Assembly: GCF_020523985.1 (NCBI RefSeq)
Contig: NZ_JAIVKM010000006.1
Coordinates: 124,001-188,000 of the forward strand
Source: Mangrovibacter yixingensis
Lineage (GTDB): Bacteria > Pseudomonadota > Gammaproteobacteria > Enterobacterales > Enterobacteriaceae
Reading direction: 5' to 3'
Length of the DNA: 64,000 nucleotides
Each line of letters opens with the position of its first letter. Positions within the stretch are counted from its first letter, which is position 1. Under the pieces are notes generated by a model. The model had not been told where the DNA came from. It saw nothing but the letters and a program-made list of their open reading frames with translations, and did not search any database. The translations under genes and the position numbers were made by a program. Below are positions 37,021 to 48,955 of the stretch, piece by piece.

Positions 37021-38514
37021 ATGCTACATCTCTTTGCAGACCTGGATTTGCATACCGGGTTGTTATTGGTTCTCGCACTGGCTTTCGTGCTGTTCTACGA
37101 AGCCATCAATGGTTTTCACGATACCGCAAACGCTGTTGCTACCGTCATTTATACGCGTGCGATGCGCTCACAACTGGCTGTTATGATGGCTGCGGTATTT
37201 AACTTCTTTGGCGTCTTATTGGGCGGGCTGAGCGTTGCTTATGCCATCGTTCACATGCTGCCAACAGACTTATTGCTGAATGTGGGGTCCGCACACGGTC
37301 TTGCCATGGTGTTCTCCATGTTGCTTGCCGCTATTATCTGGAACCTTGGCACCTGGTATTTTGGCTTGCCAGCATCCAGTTCCCATACTCTGATTGGCGC
37401 TATCATCGGTATTGCCCTGACGAACGCCCTGATGACTGGTACGTCCGTTGTGGATGCACTCAACATTCCAAAAGTTATTAATATTTTTGGCTCGCTGATT
37501 ATCTCCCCAATTGTTGGCCTAGTTCTGGCTGGCGGGCTGGTGTATTTACTGCGCCGCTACTGGAACGGCACCAAAAAGCGTCGCCGCGTCCACTTAACAC
37601 CGGCTGAGCGCGAAAAACAGGATGGTAAAAAAAGACCACCATTCTGGACGCGTATCGCACTGATTGTTTCCGCTATTGGCGTGAGTTTCTCCCATGGTGC
37701 GAACGACGGGCAGAAAGGTATCGGGCTGATTATGCTGGTACTGATTGGCGTGGCCCCTGCCGGTTTTGTGGTAAACATGAATTCGACAGGTTACGACATT
37801 ACCCGTACCCGGGATGCCGTCACTAACGTCGAACTCTACTTCCAGCAGCATGGTGAAGCGGTTAAACATGTCATCGATATGGCTCCCCCGGCTAATCTTG
37901 AGCCCATCCCGGGTGGAACCCATGAGTTCCATTGCGATGCCAGCCGTGCTGTGTATGCTCTGGATACAGCGAAAGGCTTGTTAGCCAACCTCGACAGCTA
38001 TGAGAAATTGAGTCTGGAGCAACGCAGCCATTTACGCCGTATGATGCTGTGTATTGCCGATACGACAGACAAAGTGGCTAATCTGCCGGAAACCAAAGCC
38101 GACGATAAGCGCTACCTCAAGAAGCTCAAAGGCGACATGCTGAGTACCATAGAGTACGCGCCTATCTGGATTATTATGGCGGTAGCGCTGGCACTGGGTA
38201 TCGGTACCATGATTGGCTGGCGCCGTGTTGCCACCACTATCGGTGAGAAAATCGGTAAGAAAGGCATGACTTACGCACAAGGGATGTCTGCACAGATGAC
38301 TGCTGCGGTTTCTATTGGTATTGCCAGCTACACCGGCATGCCAGTGTCTACCACCCATGTGTTGTCGTCTTCTGTTGCCGGTACCATGCTGGTTGATGGC
38401 GGTGGGTTACAAAGCCGCACAGTTAAAAGCATTTTGATGGCATGGATCTTTACTCTTCCTGCTGCCATTCTGCTTTCCGGCTGCCTGTACTGGCTGTCAC
38501 TGCACCTGATCTGA
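37021..38514 (+). CDS. pitA: PitA, low-affinity inorganic phosphate / metal transporter
   Basis: 497-residue inner-membrane symporter that imports metal-phosphate complexes with protons. The two PiT family repeats are visible: [20 protein letters not shown] near residue 25 and [16 protein letters not shown] near residue 225. A central hydrophilic domain (about 260-380) separates two membrane halves. I start at [11 protein letters not shown], identical in style to E. coli PitA; the open frame extends 37 codons further upstream but without family similarity. Confidence 0.95.
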   Translation: MLHLFADLDLHTGLLLVLALAFVLFYEAINGFHDTANAVATVIYTRAMRSQLAVMMAAVFNFFGVLLGGLSVAYAIVHMLPTDLLLNVGSAHGLAMVFSMLLAAIIWNLGTWYFGLPASSSHTLIGAIIGIALTNALMTGTSVVDALNIPKVINIFGSLIISPIVGLVLAGGLVYLLRRYWNGTKKRRRVHLTPAEREKQDGKKRPPFWTRIALIVSAIGVSFSHGANDGQKGIGLIMLVLIGVAPAGFVVNMNSTGYDITRTRDAVTNVELYFQQHGEAVKHVIDMAPPANLEPIPGGTHEFHCDASRAVYALDTAKGLLANLDSYEKLSLEQRSHLRRMMLCIADTTDKVANLPETKADDKRYLKKLKGDMLSTIEYAPIWIIMAVALALGIGTMIGWRRVATTIGEKIGKKGMTYAQGMSAQMTAAVSIGIASYTGMPVSTTHVLSSSVAGTMLVDGGGLQSRTVKSILMAWIFTLPAAILLSGCLYWLSLHLI

Positions 38515-38530
38515 TTTTAAGATTGAGCAA

Positions 38531-38554
38531 TAAGCGGGCTACCTGGCCCGCTTA
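38531..38554. terminator. Hairpin between pitA and uspB
   Basis: TAAGCGGG and CCCGCTTA form a perfect 8-bp stem around an eight-base loop, within an outer TAAGAT/ATCTTA repeat. It lies between two convergent genes; the T-run is poor, so termination is likely but not certain. Confidence 0.5.
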
Positions 38555-38586
38555 ATCTTACCCTTTCAGCGCATATTCCATTCAGC

Positions 38587-38922
38587 TCAGTGCCAGATAG
38601 CCAACCCCACCAGGCTTACAATCACTAAACCACACAGCGAACTGGTCAGGATAAACTGGCGACGAACCCGCTCACAACGGCGAATAAATTCATCGTCATG
38701 ATGGTCTGAATACCGTTTGGCATAGATGTATCTTACCAGGCGCATTTGCTTGCTGGGTTGACCATGTGAGGTGAAGAAACCGCCACCATCGACGTACTGA
38801 TACAGCAAAGGATCACAACCTCGTAGCACCACCAACAACGCACGTAACGATGAGAAGTAACGCGCCATATTGATGACACAAACGACACACAACGCCCAGA
38901 ACAACGCAATGGTGCTGATCAT
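38587..38922 (-). CDS. uspB: UspB, universal stress protein B
   Basis: 111-residue inner-membrane protein with two hydrophobic segments, one at each end ([20 protein letters not shown] and [20 protein letters not shown]). In E. coli it is sigma-S dependent and affects ethanol resistance in stationary phase. Divergent from uspA as in E. coli. Confidence 0.93.
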   Translation of the reverse strand: MISTIALFWALCVVCVINMARYFSSLRALLVVLRGCDPLLYQYVDGGGFFTSHGQPSKQMRLVRYIYAKRYSDHHDDEFIRRCERVRRQFILTSSLCGLVIVSLVGLAIWH

Positions 38923-39145
38923 ACATCCTCCCCGGCGATTTTCCGGCCACTCCGGATACCATCGCTCCCCAAAAAACAGACAGTCAGCAAAAGTGTCAGT
39001 GAGCTAAAAACGCTCAGCCATAAAAAGTTTATCGGCATGCCTTATTAAATAGTGTAGGTCTCAGGTTGTTTTTTTTTCCATACAACAAACCGATAACAAC
39101 CGCACAAAACAGTTAATTGATTGTTATATATCAACCTGGCTCAAA

Positions 39146-39172
39146 TTGACTGCGTGACTGTCGCGCTATAAT
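39146..39172 (+). promoter_or_regulatory. Probable uspA promoter
   Basis: TTGACT (39146-39151) and TATAAT (39167-39172) are good -35 and -10 hexamers, but only 15 bases apart. The start would fall near 39179, leaving a leader of about 130 bases. The rest of the 388-base uspB-uspA gap is AT-rich non-coding sequence that presumably holds the uspB promoter. Confidence 0.5.
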
Positions 39173-39310
39173 GTAGGTAAGGATTCAGTACCTGAGGTCA
39201 TTACGCTGGAAGTCGCTCCCGTAACTGATACGGGCGCACAGGAGACAAAAATTGCCTGGGTTGTTCTCCTGTCCATGTGTTCATCGACAGCTTATGGAAG
39301 GAATAACATT

Positions 39311-39754
39311 ATGGCTTACAAACATATTCTGATTGCGGTAGACCTTTCTCCGGAAAGCAAAGTTCTGGTTGAAAAAGCAGTATCTATGGCTCGCCCCTAC
39401 AATGCGAAAATCTCTCTGATCCACGTCGACGTTAACTATTCAGACCTGTATACCGGTCTTATTGATGTGAATCTGGGTGATATGCAAAAACGGATTTCCG
39501 AAGAAACGCATCACGCACTGACGGAGTTGTCCACTGGGGCAAACTACCCGATTACTGAAACCCTGAGTGGCAGTGGAGACCTGGGCCAGGTTCTGGTGGA
39601 TGCGATTCGTAAATACGACGCGGACCTGGTGGTATGCGGTCATCATCAGGACTTCTGGAGCAAGCTAATGTCTTCAGCGCGCCAGCTTATCAATACCGTT
39701 CATGTCGATATGCTGATTGTGCCGCTCAAAGATGACGACGAAGAAGAAGCATAA
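39311..39754 (+). CDS. uspA: UspA, universal stress protein A
   Basis: 147-residue cytoplasmic stress protein induced by growth arrest. The UspA fold opens with [20 protein letters not shown] and has [20 protein letters not shown] near the end; like E. coli UspA it lacks the full GxxGx9GS ATP motif of the other subgroup. The start is at MAYKH with AAGGAA ahead. The acidic tail DDDEEEA is slightly longer than usual. Confidence 0.95.
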   Translation: MAYKHILIAVDLSPESKVLVEKAVSMARPYNAKISLIHVDVNYSDLYTGLIDVNLGDMQKRISEETHHALTELSTGANYPITETLSGSGDLGQVLVDAIRKYDADLVVCGHHQDFWSKLMSSARQLINTVHVDMLIVPLKDDDEEEA

Positions 39755-39799
39755 CCCGTAAGCACAGGTACTCTGTGGGTAATATGCAGTAACACAAGT

Positions 39800-39830
39800 A
39801 CACCCTTGCCAAATGGCAGGGGTGTGTTAT
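39800..39830. terminator. Terminator between uspA and rsmJ
   Basis: ACACCCTTGCC and GGCAGGGGTGT form an 11-bp stem with one G-T pair and an AAAT loop, followed by GTTATTT. It sits between convergent genes. In E. coli dtpB (a peptide transporter) lies here; it is absent in this window. Confidence 0.65.
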
Positions 39831-39831
39831 T

Positions 39832-40587
39832 TCAGGCAAGCGGTGTTCCGGGGTAGATATCAAAACGGTGGTTTTTAGTGGTGATAGCGGAACGGGTTTC
39901 AACCCCAGCAAGTGCTGGCGCATAATCCGGCCTTTTCACGACGACACGTTTGGTTGCCAGGCGCTGCGCGGGGGCCAGTAACGCATCAGCATCGTCATCA
40001 GCCCCCACCAGAGACTGAAACACGCGCATCTCTTTTTTCACTAACGCGCTTTTTTGCTTATGGGGGTACATCGGGTCGAGGTAAACCACCTGAGGGCGGG
40101 GTTCCAGCCCTTCCAGTGCTGTCAGGCTCGAACCATGAATCAACGCCAGCCGCTCCCGCAACCAGCCACCAATTTCCTGGTCCTGGTAACCACGGTTCAG
40201 GCCATCTTCCAGTAAAGCGGCCACCACCGGGTGGCGTTCGAGCATCCTTACATGGCAACCCACAGAGGCCAGCACAAAAGCATCACGCCCAAGCCCTGCA
40301 GTTGCATCCACCACATCAGGCAAATAATCGCCTTTCACGCCAACGGCTTTAGCCACCGCTTCCCCTCGGCCACCGCCAAATTTGCGCCGGTGGGCCATCG
40401 CGCCAGCAACAAAGTCGACATAAATACCGCCGAGCTTTGGCTCATCCCGCTTGCGTAATTCGAGGTGAGAAGCAGTCAGTACCAGCGCCATGGGGTTGCC
40501 GTCATCGTGGGTTAACCCCCAGCGAGCCGCCAGAACAGATAAGGCGCCGGAATCGGCGCCTGTTTCAGCTAACAAACAAATGTTCAC
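39832..40587 (-). CDS. rsmJ: RsmJ, 16S rRNA m2G1516 methyltransferase
   Basis: 251-residue SAM-dependent methyltransferase that modifies G1516 of 16S rRNA. The SAM motif [17 protein letters not shown], the catalytic [14 protein letters not shown] and the upstream [14 protein letters not shown] are all present. It starts eight bases after the prlC stop, forming the prlC-rsmJ pair known as a heat-shock operon in enterics. Confidence 0.95.
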   Translation of the reverse strand: MNICLLAETGADSGALSVLAARWGLTHDDGNPMALVLTASHLELRKRDEPKLGGIYVDFVAGAMAHRRKFGGGRGEAVAKAVGVKGDYLPDVVDATAGLGRDAFVLASVGCHVRMLERHPVVAALLEDGLNRGYQDQEIGGWLRERLALIHGSSLTALEGLEPRPQVVYLDPMYPHKQKSALVKKEMRVFQSLVGADDDADALLAPAQRLATKRVVVKRPDYAPALAGVETRSAITTKNHRFDIYPGTPLA

Positions 40588-40595
40588 TGTTAGTC

Positions 40596-42638
40596 TCAGC
40601 CCTGAATACCGTAATGGTGCAACATGGCATCCAGTTGTGGTTCACGGCCACGGAAACGTTTGAACAACGTCATTGGCTCTTCGGAACCGCCACGGCTTAA
40701 GATGTTTTCCAGGAAGGATAAGCCGGTTTCACGGTTGAAAATGCCTTCTTCCTCGAACCGGGAAAATGCATCCGCAGCCAGGACATCAGCCCACAGGTAG
40801 CTGTAATAGCCCGCAGCATAGCCGCCAGCAAAGATATGGCTGAAGGCATGCGGGAAGCGCCCCCAAGCAGGAGAAGGCACCACAGCCACCTGTTTTTTGA
40901 TTTCTGCCAGGGTTTCGAGAATTTTTGCGCCCTGTTGCGGAGAAAATTCCGCATGCAGGCGGAAATCGAACAGGCCGAACTCAAGCTGGCGCAGAATAAA
41001 CATCGCTGCCTGGTAATTTTTCGCCGCCAACATTTTATCCAGCAGAGACTGTGGCAGTGGTTCACCGGTTTCGTAATGGCCAGAAATAAATGCCAACGCT
41101 TCCGGCTCCCAGCACCAGTTTTCCATAAACTGGCTTGGCAGTTCGACTGCATCCCAGGGCACACCGTTGATCCCGGAAACACCCGCGGTATCAATACGTG
41201 TCAGCATATGGTGCAGGCCATGCCCGAACTCATGGAACAACGTAGTAACTTCATCATGAGTAAACAGTGCCGGTTTGCCATTCACCGGGCGGTTAAAGTT
41301 ACAGGTCAGGTAAGCAACGGGTTTTTGCAACGAACCGTCTGCTTTACGCAACTGGCCCACGCAATCATCCATCCACGCCCCGCCCCGCTTGTGCTCACGG
41401 GCATACAAGTCGAGATAGAAACTACCGCGCAGGTCACCCTGCTCATCATAGAGTTCGAAGAAACGCACATCCGGGTTCCATACGTCCACGTCATTGCGTT
41501 CTTTCGCGGTAATGCCGTAAATGCGTTTCACCACTTCGAACAGGCCATTTACTGCCTTGCTCTCCGGGAAATACGGGCGTAGTTGTTCGTCGCTAATGCT
41601 GTACAGGTGCTGTTTTTGTTTCTCGCCATACCAGGTGAGATCCCACGGGTTCAGTTCTTCCACACCATAATGCTCGCGGGCGAAAGCGCGCAATTGAGCG
41701 AGTTCGGCTTCCCCTTGTGGGCGTGCGCGTTTGGCTAAATCGGTCAGGAAATCCAGCACCTGCCCAGTGTTTTCTGCCATTTTGGTTGCCAGAGATTTTT
41801 CGGCATAACTACCAAAGCCCAGCAACTCCGCCAGTTCGTGGCGCAACGCCAGGATCTCTTCCATGATTGGCGTGTTATCCCACTTACCGGCATTTGGCCC
41901 CTGGTCAGAAGCTCGTGTGCTGTATGCGCGGTACATCTCTTCACGCAAATCGGCGTTATCGCAATAAGTCATCACCGGCAGGTAACTCGGGATATCCAGC
42001 GTCAGTAACCAGCCATCCTGCTCTTTCGCTTCAGCCTGCGCTTTGGCCGCGGCCAGTGCGCTTTCCGGCATCCCCGCCAGTTGGGATTCATCGGTAATCA
42101 GTTTGCTCCAGCCCATGGTGGCATCCAGCACATTATTGCTGTAAGCCGAGCCCAGTTCAGACAACCGCGCCGCAATTTCGCCATAGCGTTTCTGTTTGTC
42201 TTTCGGCAAGCCAATGCCTGACAATTCAAAATCACGCAGTGCGTTATCGACCGCTTTTTTCTGTGCCACGCTCAGGCTGGCGTAATGTTCGCCATCGCGC
42301 AGGTTGCGATACGCCTGGTACAGGCCTTCGTGCTGGCCAACCCAGGTGCTGTATTCAGATAACAATGGCAGAGTTTGTTCATACGCTGCTCGCAATTCCG
42401 GGCTGTTTTTGACCGAGTTGAGGTGGCTTACCGGTGAGAAAATCCGCCCCAGCCTGTCATCTGTTTCCGCCAGTGGCTGGCACAAATTATCCCAAGTCCA
42501 TGGCGCACCCTGCGCCACCACCTGCTCAACTGCCGCGCGGCAGGCATTCAGTGCGTCGGTCACGGCCGGTACAACATGTTCGGGTTTGATTGCAGAAAAC
42601 GGAGGAAGAGTAAAATCGGTAAGTAATGGATTGGTCAT
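40596..42638 (-). CDS. prlC: PrlC, oligopeptidase A
   Basis: 680-residue cytoplasmic M3 zinc metallopeptidase, the same length as E. coli PrlC. The zinc site is in [13 protein letters not shown] with a downstream Glu in [10 protein letters not shown]. It degrades oligopeptides, including cleaved signal peptides. Start chosen at [15 protein letters not shown] by match to the family; the open frame extends 32 codons upstream. A clear sigma-32 promoter lies about 133 bases ahead. Confidence 0.96.
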   Translation of the reverse strand: MTNPLLTDFTLPPFSAIKPEHVVPAVTDALNACRAAVEQVVAQGAPWTWDNLCQPLAETDDRLGRIFSPVSHLNSVKNSPELRAAYEQTLPLLSEYSTWVGQHEGLYQAYRNLRDGEHYASLSVAQKKAVDNALRDFELSGIGLPKDKQKRYGEIAARLSELGSAYSNNVLDATMGWSKLITDESQLAGMPESALAAAKAQAEAKEQDGWLLTLDIPSYLPVMTYCDNADLREEMYRAYSTRASDQGPNAGKWDNTPIMEEILALRHELAELLGFGSYAEKSLATKMAENTGQVLDFLTDLAKRARPQGEAELAQLRAFAREHYGVEELNPWDLTWYGEKQKQHLYSISDEQLRPYFPESKAVNGLFEVVKRIYGITAKERNDVDVWNPDVRFFELYDEQGDLRGSFYLDLYAREHKRGGAWMDDCVGQLRKADGSLQKPVAYLTCNFNRPVNGKPALFTHDEVTTLFHEFGHGLHHMLTRIDTAGVSGINGVPWDAVELPSQFMENWCWEPEALAFISGHYETGEPLPQSLLDKMLAAKNYQAAMFILRQLEFGLFDFRLHAEFSPQQGAKILETLAEIKKQVAVVPSPAWGRFPHAFSHIFAGGYAAGYYSYLWADVLAADAFSRFEEEGIFNRETGLSFLENILSRGGSEEPMTLFKRFRGREPQLDAMLHHYGIQG

Positions 42639-42770
42639 AGCGCAGTCCCAAATAAAGTGAGGCGCGTTTCCACGCGCACTCTGGTGTTCCTGAATTGTCC
42701 ACATCTCAAATAACCCAGCAGCCTTACAGGCCATAAATCACTGGTATTATCAGGATATACATTAAGGTAT

Positions 42771-42801
42771 AGCATGGGGGCGTGATCTGCTCATTTCAAT
42801 G
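42771..42801 (-). promoter_or_regulatory. Sigma-32 heat-shock promoter of prlC-rsmJ
   Basis: On the minus strand CATTGAAA (42801-42794) is followed after 14 bases by CCCCATGCT (42779-42771), close to the RpoH consensus CTTGAAA-N11/15-CCCCATNT. opdA/prlC is known to be heat-shock inducible in Salmonella and E. coli. Confidence 0.75.
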
Positions 42802-42881
42802 CTGGCTCGCACCTTTCCCGTCGTTACCCGTTTTCCGGTATACTGAGCGATTATTGTCAGACATTCTGGACTCCCGCAATC

Positions 42882-43724
42882 ATGCTTAGTTACCGCCACA
42901 GCTTTCACGCTGGCAACCACGCCGATGTGCTAAAACACACGGTTCAAAGCCTCATCATTGAATCGCTTAAAGAAAAAGAAAAACCTTTCCTGTACCTGGA
43001 TACCCACGCCGGAGCTGGGCGCTATTTGCTTAGCAGTGAACAGGCGGAGCGCACAGGTGAATACCTGGAAGGGATTGCCCGCGTTTGGGATTGCCCGGAT
43101 TTGCCTGAAGCCATGGCACCCTATATCAACGTGGTACGCCAGCTGAATACCAACGGCAACCTGCGCTATTACCCAGGCTCCCCACTGATTGCCCGTGAGT
43201 TACTGCGCCCACAGGACAGCCTGCAACTGACAGAGCTGCATCCCAGCGATTACCCATTATTACGCACAGAATTCAGCAAAGATGAGCGTGCGCGAGTTGC
43301 ACGCAGCGATGGTTACCAGCAACTGAAAGCAAAATTGCCACCTGTTTCGCGCCGTGGTCTGGTACTTATAGACCCGCCTTACGAAATTAAAACGGATTAC
43401 CAGGCAGTGGTGGAAGGTATTGCCGAAGGCTACAAACGCTTCGCCACCGGGGTGTACGCGTTGTGGTACCCGGTAGTACTGCGCCAGCAAATTAAACGCA
43501 TGGTTCACGCTTTGGAAGAAACCGGCATTCGCCGTATTTTGCAAATCGAGCTGGCTGTGCGCCCGGATAACGATCATCGTGGCATGACAGCCTCAGGTAT
43601 GATAGTGATAAACCCGCCGTGGAAACTGGAAGCGCAAATGGCAGAAATTCTGCCCTGGCTTCATGGCAAACTGGTGCCGGAAGGGACTGGTCACACGGCA
43701 CTGAACTGGATTGTGCCCGAGTAA
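42882..43724 (+). CDS. rlmJ: RlmJ, 23S rRNA m6A2030 methyltransferase
   Basis: 280-residue SAM-dependent methyltransferase that N6-methylates A2030 of 23S rRNA. It opens with MLSYRHSFHAGNHADVLKHT, a hallmark of the family, and has DTHAGAGRY for SAM and VLIDPPYE as the catalytic DPPY-type motif. Usual length. It diverges from prlC, as in E. coli, and precedes gor by 102 bases. Confidence 0.96.
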   Translation: MLSYRHSFHAGNHADVLKHTVQSLIIESLKEKEKPFLYLDTHAGAGRYLLSSEQAERTGEYLEGIARVWDCPDLPEAMAPYINVVRQLNTNGNLRYYPGSPLIARELLRPQDSLQLTELHPSDYPLLRTEFSKDERARVARSDGYQQLKAKLPPVSRRGLVLIDPPYEIKTDYQAVVEGIAEGYKRFATGVYALWYPVVLRQQIKRMVHALEETGIRRILQIELAVRPDNDHRGMTASGMIVINPPWKLEAQMAEILPWLHGKLVPEGTGHTALNWIVPE

Positions 43725-43826
43725 TCACTGATTGGAGTGATTGGTGGCATCATTGCGGGTCCAAACGGATACTGTTGGCCTGTTTTCACTGCGCAGGCAT
43801 AACCGCGCACTAAACTAAGGAACCCC

Positions 43827-45179
43827 ATGAGCAAACATTACGACTACATCGCGATCGGCGGCGGCAGCGGCGGTATCGCATCCATTAACCGCGCCGCTAT
43901 GTACGGCCAGAAATGTGCACTGATTGAAGCAAAAGCGTTGGGCGGAACATGTGTGAACGTGGGTTGTGTTCCCAAAAAAGTGATGTGGCACGCCGCGCAA
44001 ATCGCAGAAGCCATTCACCAGTACGGCCCGGATTATGGGTTTGATACCACAGTGAATAATTTCGACTGGCAAAAACTCCTTGCCAGCCGTAGTGCTTATA
44101 TTGACCGTATTCATGCCGCTTACGACTCGGGTTTATCAAAAAACAAAGTCGATGTAATTCATGGCTTTGCCCGTTTTGTTGATGCCAAAACCGTCGAGGT
44201 CAATGGCGAAACTTACACGGCAGACCACATTCTGATTGCCACAGGTGGCCGCCCAAGTTATCCAGAAATTCCAGGCGTAGAATACGGTATTGATTCCAAC
44301 GGGTTCTTTGAGCTTGAAGCCCTGCCAAAACGGGTTGCCGTGGTGGGTGCCGGCTATATTGCCGTGGAAATTGCCGGTGTGCTGAACGGCCTGGGGGCTG
44401 AAACCCACCTGTTTGTACGTAAACACGCACCACTGCGCAGCTTTGACCCGACTATTGTGGAAACTTTAGTTGAAGTGATGGCCGCAGAAGGGCCGCAACT
44501 GCACACCCAGGCCATTCCCAAATCGGTACAGAAAAACAGCGATGGCAGCCTGACACTGCACCTTGAAGATGGCCGCAGTTGCGAAGTTGACTGCCTGATT
44601 TGGGCCATTGGCCGTGAACCAGCGACAGATACATTTAATCTGGCCGTTACTGGCGTGGAAACCGATGCTAAAGGCTACATTAAAGTGGATAAATGGCAGA
44701 ACACCAATGTGCCGGGTATCTATGCTGTGGGCGATAACACCGGCCATGTCGAACTGACACCCGTTGCCGTTGCCGCTGGCCGCCGCCTGTCTGAGCGCTT
44801 GTTTAACAACAAGCCCGATGAGCACCTGGATTACACCAATGTGCCTACCGTTGTGTTCAGTCACCCGCCAATTGGTACTGTGGGTTTAACCGAGCCACAG
44901 GCGCGTGAGCAATATGGCGACGACCAGGTGAAAGTGTATAAATCCGGTTTCACCGCCATGTATACCGCAGTAACACAACACCGCCAGCCGTGCCGCATGA
45001 AGTTAGTCTGTGTGGGCCCGGAAGAAAAAATCGTGGGTATTCATGGCATTGGTTTTGGTATGGATGAAATCCTGCAAGGCTTCGCCGTCGCCCTGAAAAT
45101 GGGTGCCACCAAGCAAGACTTTGATAACACTGTTGCGATTCACCCAACGGCGTCGGAAGAGTTTGTGACGATGCGTTAA
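43827..45179 (+). CDS. gor: Gor, glutathione reductase
   Basis: 450-residue homodimeric flavoenzyme that reduces oxidised glutathione with NADPH. The FAD motif [14 protein letters not shown], the redox disulfide Cys42-Cys47 in [13 protein letters not shown], the NADPH motif [17 protein letters not shown] and the C-terminal HPTASEE catalytic His/Glu are complete. AAGGAA lies seven bases ahead. Its neighbour frm genes also rely on glutathione. Confidence 0.97.
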   Translation: MSKHYDYIAIGGGSGGIASINRAAMYGQKCALIEAKALGGTCVNVGCVPKKVMWHAAQIAEAIHQYGPDYGFDTTVNNFDWQKLLASRSAYIDRIHAAYDSGLSKNKVDVIHGFARFVDAKTVEVNGETYTADHILIATGGRPSYPEIPGVEYGIDSNGFFELEALPKRVAVVGAGYIAVEIAGVLNGLGAETHLFVRKHAPLRSFDPTIVETLVEVMAAEGPQLHTQAIPKSVQKNSDGSLTLHLEDGRSCEVDCLIWAIGREPATDTFNLAVTGVETDAKGYIKVDKWQNTNVPGIYAVGDNTGHVELTPVAVAAGRRLSERLFNNKPDEHLDYTNVPTVVFSHPPIGTVGLTEPQAREQYGDDQVKVYKSGFTAMYTAVTQHRQPCRMKLVCVGPEEKIVGIHGIGFGMDEILQGFAVALKMGATKQDFDNTVAIHPTASEEFVTMR

Positions 45180-45217
45180 TCTCGCATTCTCGCCAGTTTC
45201 ACACTGGACTGAAAAAT

Positions 45218-45250
45218 AAAACGCCAGGTCATCAGCTACCTGGCGTTTTT
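45218..45250. terminator. Bidirectional terminator between gor and frmB
   Basis: AAACGCCAGGT and ACCTGGCGTTT form an 11-bp stem with an eight-base loop, A-rich on the left and TTTTT on the right, so it can work for both convergent genes. Confidence 0.85.
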
Positions 45251-45298
45251 ATTGCGCAACAACCCGCGTGAGAAAACTTCCCACGCTATGCGCACCCA

Positions 45299-46129
45299 TT
45301 ACTGGCACAAATGCTTCGCATGCCAGGCGATATGCTCACCAACAAACGTGGAGATAAAGTAGTAACTATGGTCATACCCGCCCTGCAGGCGAATCGTATG
45401 CGGCTGGTTTTGCTGCTCACAGGCGGTTTTTAACAGCCCGGTTTTCAGTTGCTCTTCATAGAAGTTATCGCCCAGCCCCTGATCCACCAGTAGGTCTTTC
45501 ACCCGGTGGCCGCTGTTGATTAACGCCACTGCGTCATACTGTTGCCAGGCTGCCCGGTCTTCCCCCAGGTAGGCGGAGAAAGCTTTCTCACCCCAGGGAA
45601 CCTGGGTGGGTGCAACAATGGGCGCAAAAGCAGACACACTGCAAAAGGCTTGCGGGTTACGTAATGCCAGCACTAACGCACCATGCCCACCCATTGAGTG
45701 ACCAAACACACTGCGTTTATCTACTACCGGGAAGGAAGCCAGCACCAGAGCATGCAGTTCATTCAGCACATAGTCATACATCTGGTAATGGGGCTTCCAG
45801 GGTGACTCGGTCGCGTTGAGGTAAAACCCGGCGCCTTGCCCTAAATCCCAGGCGGCATCATCGGCAACGTCTTCACCGCGGGGGCTGGTATCGGGTGCCA
45901 CCAGCACCACGCCATGCTCAGCGGCATAACGCTGTGCGCCAGCCTTGGTAATAAAATTCTGCTCATTGCATGTCAGCCCGGAGAGCCAGTACAGCACCGG
46001 GCAGGGGGCTTTGCTTGCCTGTGGGGGCACAAATACCGCGAACTGCATGGCACAACTCAGTGTGTTTGACTCATGGCGCCACACTTGCTGTAAACCGCCA
46101 CACACCCAGTGTTCTTCTACTTTTTGCAT
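45299..46129 (-). CDS. frmB: FrmB, S-formylglutathione hydrolase
   Basis: 276-residue serine hydrolase that splits S-formylglutathione to formate and glutathione, the last step of formaldehyde detoxification. The nucleophile elbow GHSMGGHGALVLAL, WLSGLTCNEQNF for the oxyanion region and the C-terminal GGYDHSYYF with the catalytic His are intact. It lies 69 bases after frmA on the same strand. Confidence 0.95.
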   Translation of the reverse strand: MQKVEEHWVCGGLQQVWRHESNTLSCAMQFAVFVPPQASKAPCPVLYWLSGLTCNEQNFITKAGAQRYAAEHGVVLVAPDTSPRGEDVADDAAWDLGQGAGFYLNATESPWKPHYQMYDYVLNELHALVLASFPVVDKRSVFGHSMGGHGALVLALRNPQAFCSVSAFAPIVAPTQVPWGEKAFSAYLGEDRAAWQQYDAVALINSGHRVKDLLVDQGLGDNFYEEQLKTGLLKTACEQQNQPHTIRLQGGYDHSYYFISTFVGEHIAWHAKHLCQ

Positions 46130-46198
46130 CCGGTTTCTCCTGTTTCCGTGATGTCAGCAGCCAGCGGGTGGCTGTTCACCGCCCGCAAGGCTGGTGCA

Positions 46199-47458
<1,260 letters not shown>

Positions 47459-47512
47459 TTACAAGAAAAGCAGTAACAAAAAGAATACAAGCTACTTATA
47501 TTAAAAAGAATA

Positions 47513-47794
47513 TTATTTAAAATAGGAGCGAACCAGCTTTGCCAGCTCATCAATATCGGCCCCATTCTCACTCTCTTCGCGCAGTTTCCCGGCAAACTCT
47601 TCACGAATATAGCTGTCCAGAATTTCAGCCATCAGGCTGTTCATCGCACCACGTACAGCGGCCATCTGCATCAGTATTGGTGCGCAGTCGGTACCTGCTT
47701 CCAGTGAGCGTTGAATGCCTTCGCACTGCCCCTGAATACGCTTAATACGGTTAAGAGCACGTTTTTTATCTTCAGGTGAATGTGGCACAGGCAC
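47513..47794 (-). CDS. frmR: FrmR-like repressor (CsoR/RcnR family)
   Basis: 93-residue all-helical repressor that senses formaldehyde and controls frmAB. It keeps Pro2 and the key helix-2 cysteine (Cys37 in GTDCAPIL), which together can be bridged by formaldehyde. It differs from E. coli FrmR, as I recall it, in having Tyr62 in LDSYIREE where a His is usual, and an extra Cys24 in QGQCEG. Two family-type operators flank it. Gene order frmR-A-B is conserved, but the 201-base gap to frmA is long. Confidence 0.88.
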   Translation of the reverse strand: MPVPHSPEDKKRALNRIKRIQGQCEGIQRSLEAGTDCAPILMQMAAVRGAMNSLMAEILDSYIREEFAGKLREESENGADIDELAKLVRSYFK

Positions 47795-47797
47795 TCC

Positions 47798-47816
47798 TAT
47801 ACGGGATGGGGGTATA
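47798..47816. promoter_or_regulatory. Operator upstream of frmR
   Basis: TATAC-GGGATGGGG-GTATA lies just before the frmR ATG; the reverse strand reads TATACCCCC. Matching arms and the G-tract fit autoregulation by the CsoR-family repressor. Confidence 0.6.
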
Positions 47817-47867
47817 TTGAATGTAGTCTATCACGGAAATAGTGACCAGCGGGTTTTCTATTCATAC

Positions 47868-47919
47868 CAGAAATAAAAAGAGGCGCGATGCTGCGCCCAT
47901 TGGTTGCCGGGCGCATCGC
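47868..47919 (-). terminator. Terminator after scrR
   Basis: On the minus strand GCGATGCGCCC pairs with GGGCGCAGCATCGC (one three-base bulge) and is followed by CCTCTTTTTATTT. It ends the scr transcript immediately after the scrR stop. Confidence 0.72.
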
Positions 47920-47921
47920 TA

Positions 47922-48929
47922 CTAACGGTGCCGCCACTGAATGGATGCTGGCAAGCGTCGCTGGTGTGGTGTTGGTTCCTGGCTATCCACTAACTGCGTG
48001 ATCATTTCAAAACAGTCAACGGCCAGTTGGCGGCAATCCTGTTGAATGGTATCGATGCGCACGGAAAGGGAATCATACAGGTAGTGGTCATCGAAACTGG
48101 CCAGGTAAATATCGCTGTCCAGCAAATTATGCTGGCTCATATAGCGAAGTACCCCTTCAAGCAAACCACAAGCGGCAACGAACAAGGCCTTCGGTGGCCT
48201 TCCCAGCCGGGCACACAGCGTGGCAAACATTTCATAACCGCTGCTGGGGTGGTAATTACCGTGAATAATCCATTCCGGGCGTAATTCAACACCCGCCTGT
48301 TCCAACCCTTTGCAAAAACCTTCAAGCCGGTCTTTGGTTGGCGATAAACGTGGCTGCCCGCCAAGGAAGTAAAACTCATCGGCATACTTACCTGCCACCC
48401 GGCCAATCAACTCTGCTGTAGGCGAGACTGAATCGGTCATTACCAGTGGCAAGGTGGTGTCACTCATATGGCGGTCAAACAATACAACCGGTAACTGCTC
48501 ACTCAGTTTTTGGTAATCCGCATCGTTGAGCATGCTGGAAGCCACAATGATGCCATCCACCTGGCGAGCCACCAGGTTGCTGACCACCACCGCTTCCTGG
48601 CCAGGGTTTTCATCGGTACAGGAGATAAGCAACTGTAACCCGGCTTCACGGCACAAGGTTTCCAGTTCATAAGAAAAAACAGCAAAGCCGTAGTTGGTGA
48701 TTTCCGGTACTACCAGGCCCAGGGTGTGGCTGCGGCTGTCACGTAGCAAGCGGGCATGGATGCTGGGCTGGTAATGGTGTTGTTGGGCAACAGACAGCAC
48801 ACGTTCACGCGTTTCTTGTGCAACACGTAACTCCTTGCCCCGTCCATTGAGTACCAGGCTGGCGGTCGCTTTCGAGACACCCGCCAGGCTGGCAATATCA
48901 CTAATGGTAATGCGTTTGGTTTTTCTCAC
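47922..48929 (-). CDS. scrR: ScrR, LacI-family sucrose repressor
   Basis: 335-residue repressor. The N-terminal headpiece [20 protein letters not shown] and the LacI/FruR-like linker are clear, followed by a periplasmic-binding-like ligand domain. ScrR in related enterics responds to fructose and fructose-1-phosphate. Three palindromes of the type TAAACCGGTTTA upstream of scrY and scrK are its probable operators. Gene follows scrB by 26 bases on the same strand. Confidence 0.93.
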   Translation of the reverse strand: MRKTKRITISDIASLAGVSKATASLVLNGRGKELRVAQETRERVLSVAQQHHYQPSIHARLLRDSRSHTLGLVVPEITNYGFAVFSYELETLCREAGLQLLISCTDENPGQEAVVVSNLVARQVDGIIVASSMLNDADYQKLSEQLPVVLFDRHMSDTTLPLVMTDSVSPTAELIGRVAGKYADEFYFLGGQPRLSPTKDRLEGFCKGLEQAGVELRPEWIIHGNYHPSSGYEMFATLCARLGRPPKALFVAACGLLEGVLRYMSQHNLLDSDIYLASFDDHYLYDSLSVRIDTIQQDCRQLAVDCFEMITQLVDSQEPTPHQRRLPASIQWRHR

Positions 48930-48955
48930 GGCAGCGAATTGGTTGATGTAAAACC

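Noticed and set aside
40836-41582. Plus-strand open frame of 248 codons opposite prlC
   Set aside because: Antisense to prlC with no domain; long antisense frames are common in this codon usage.
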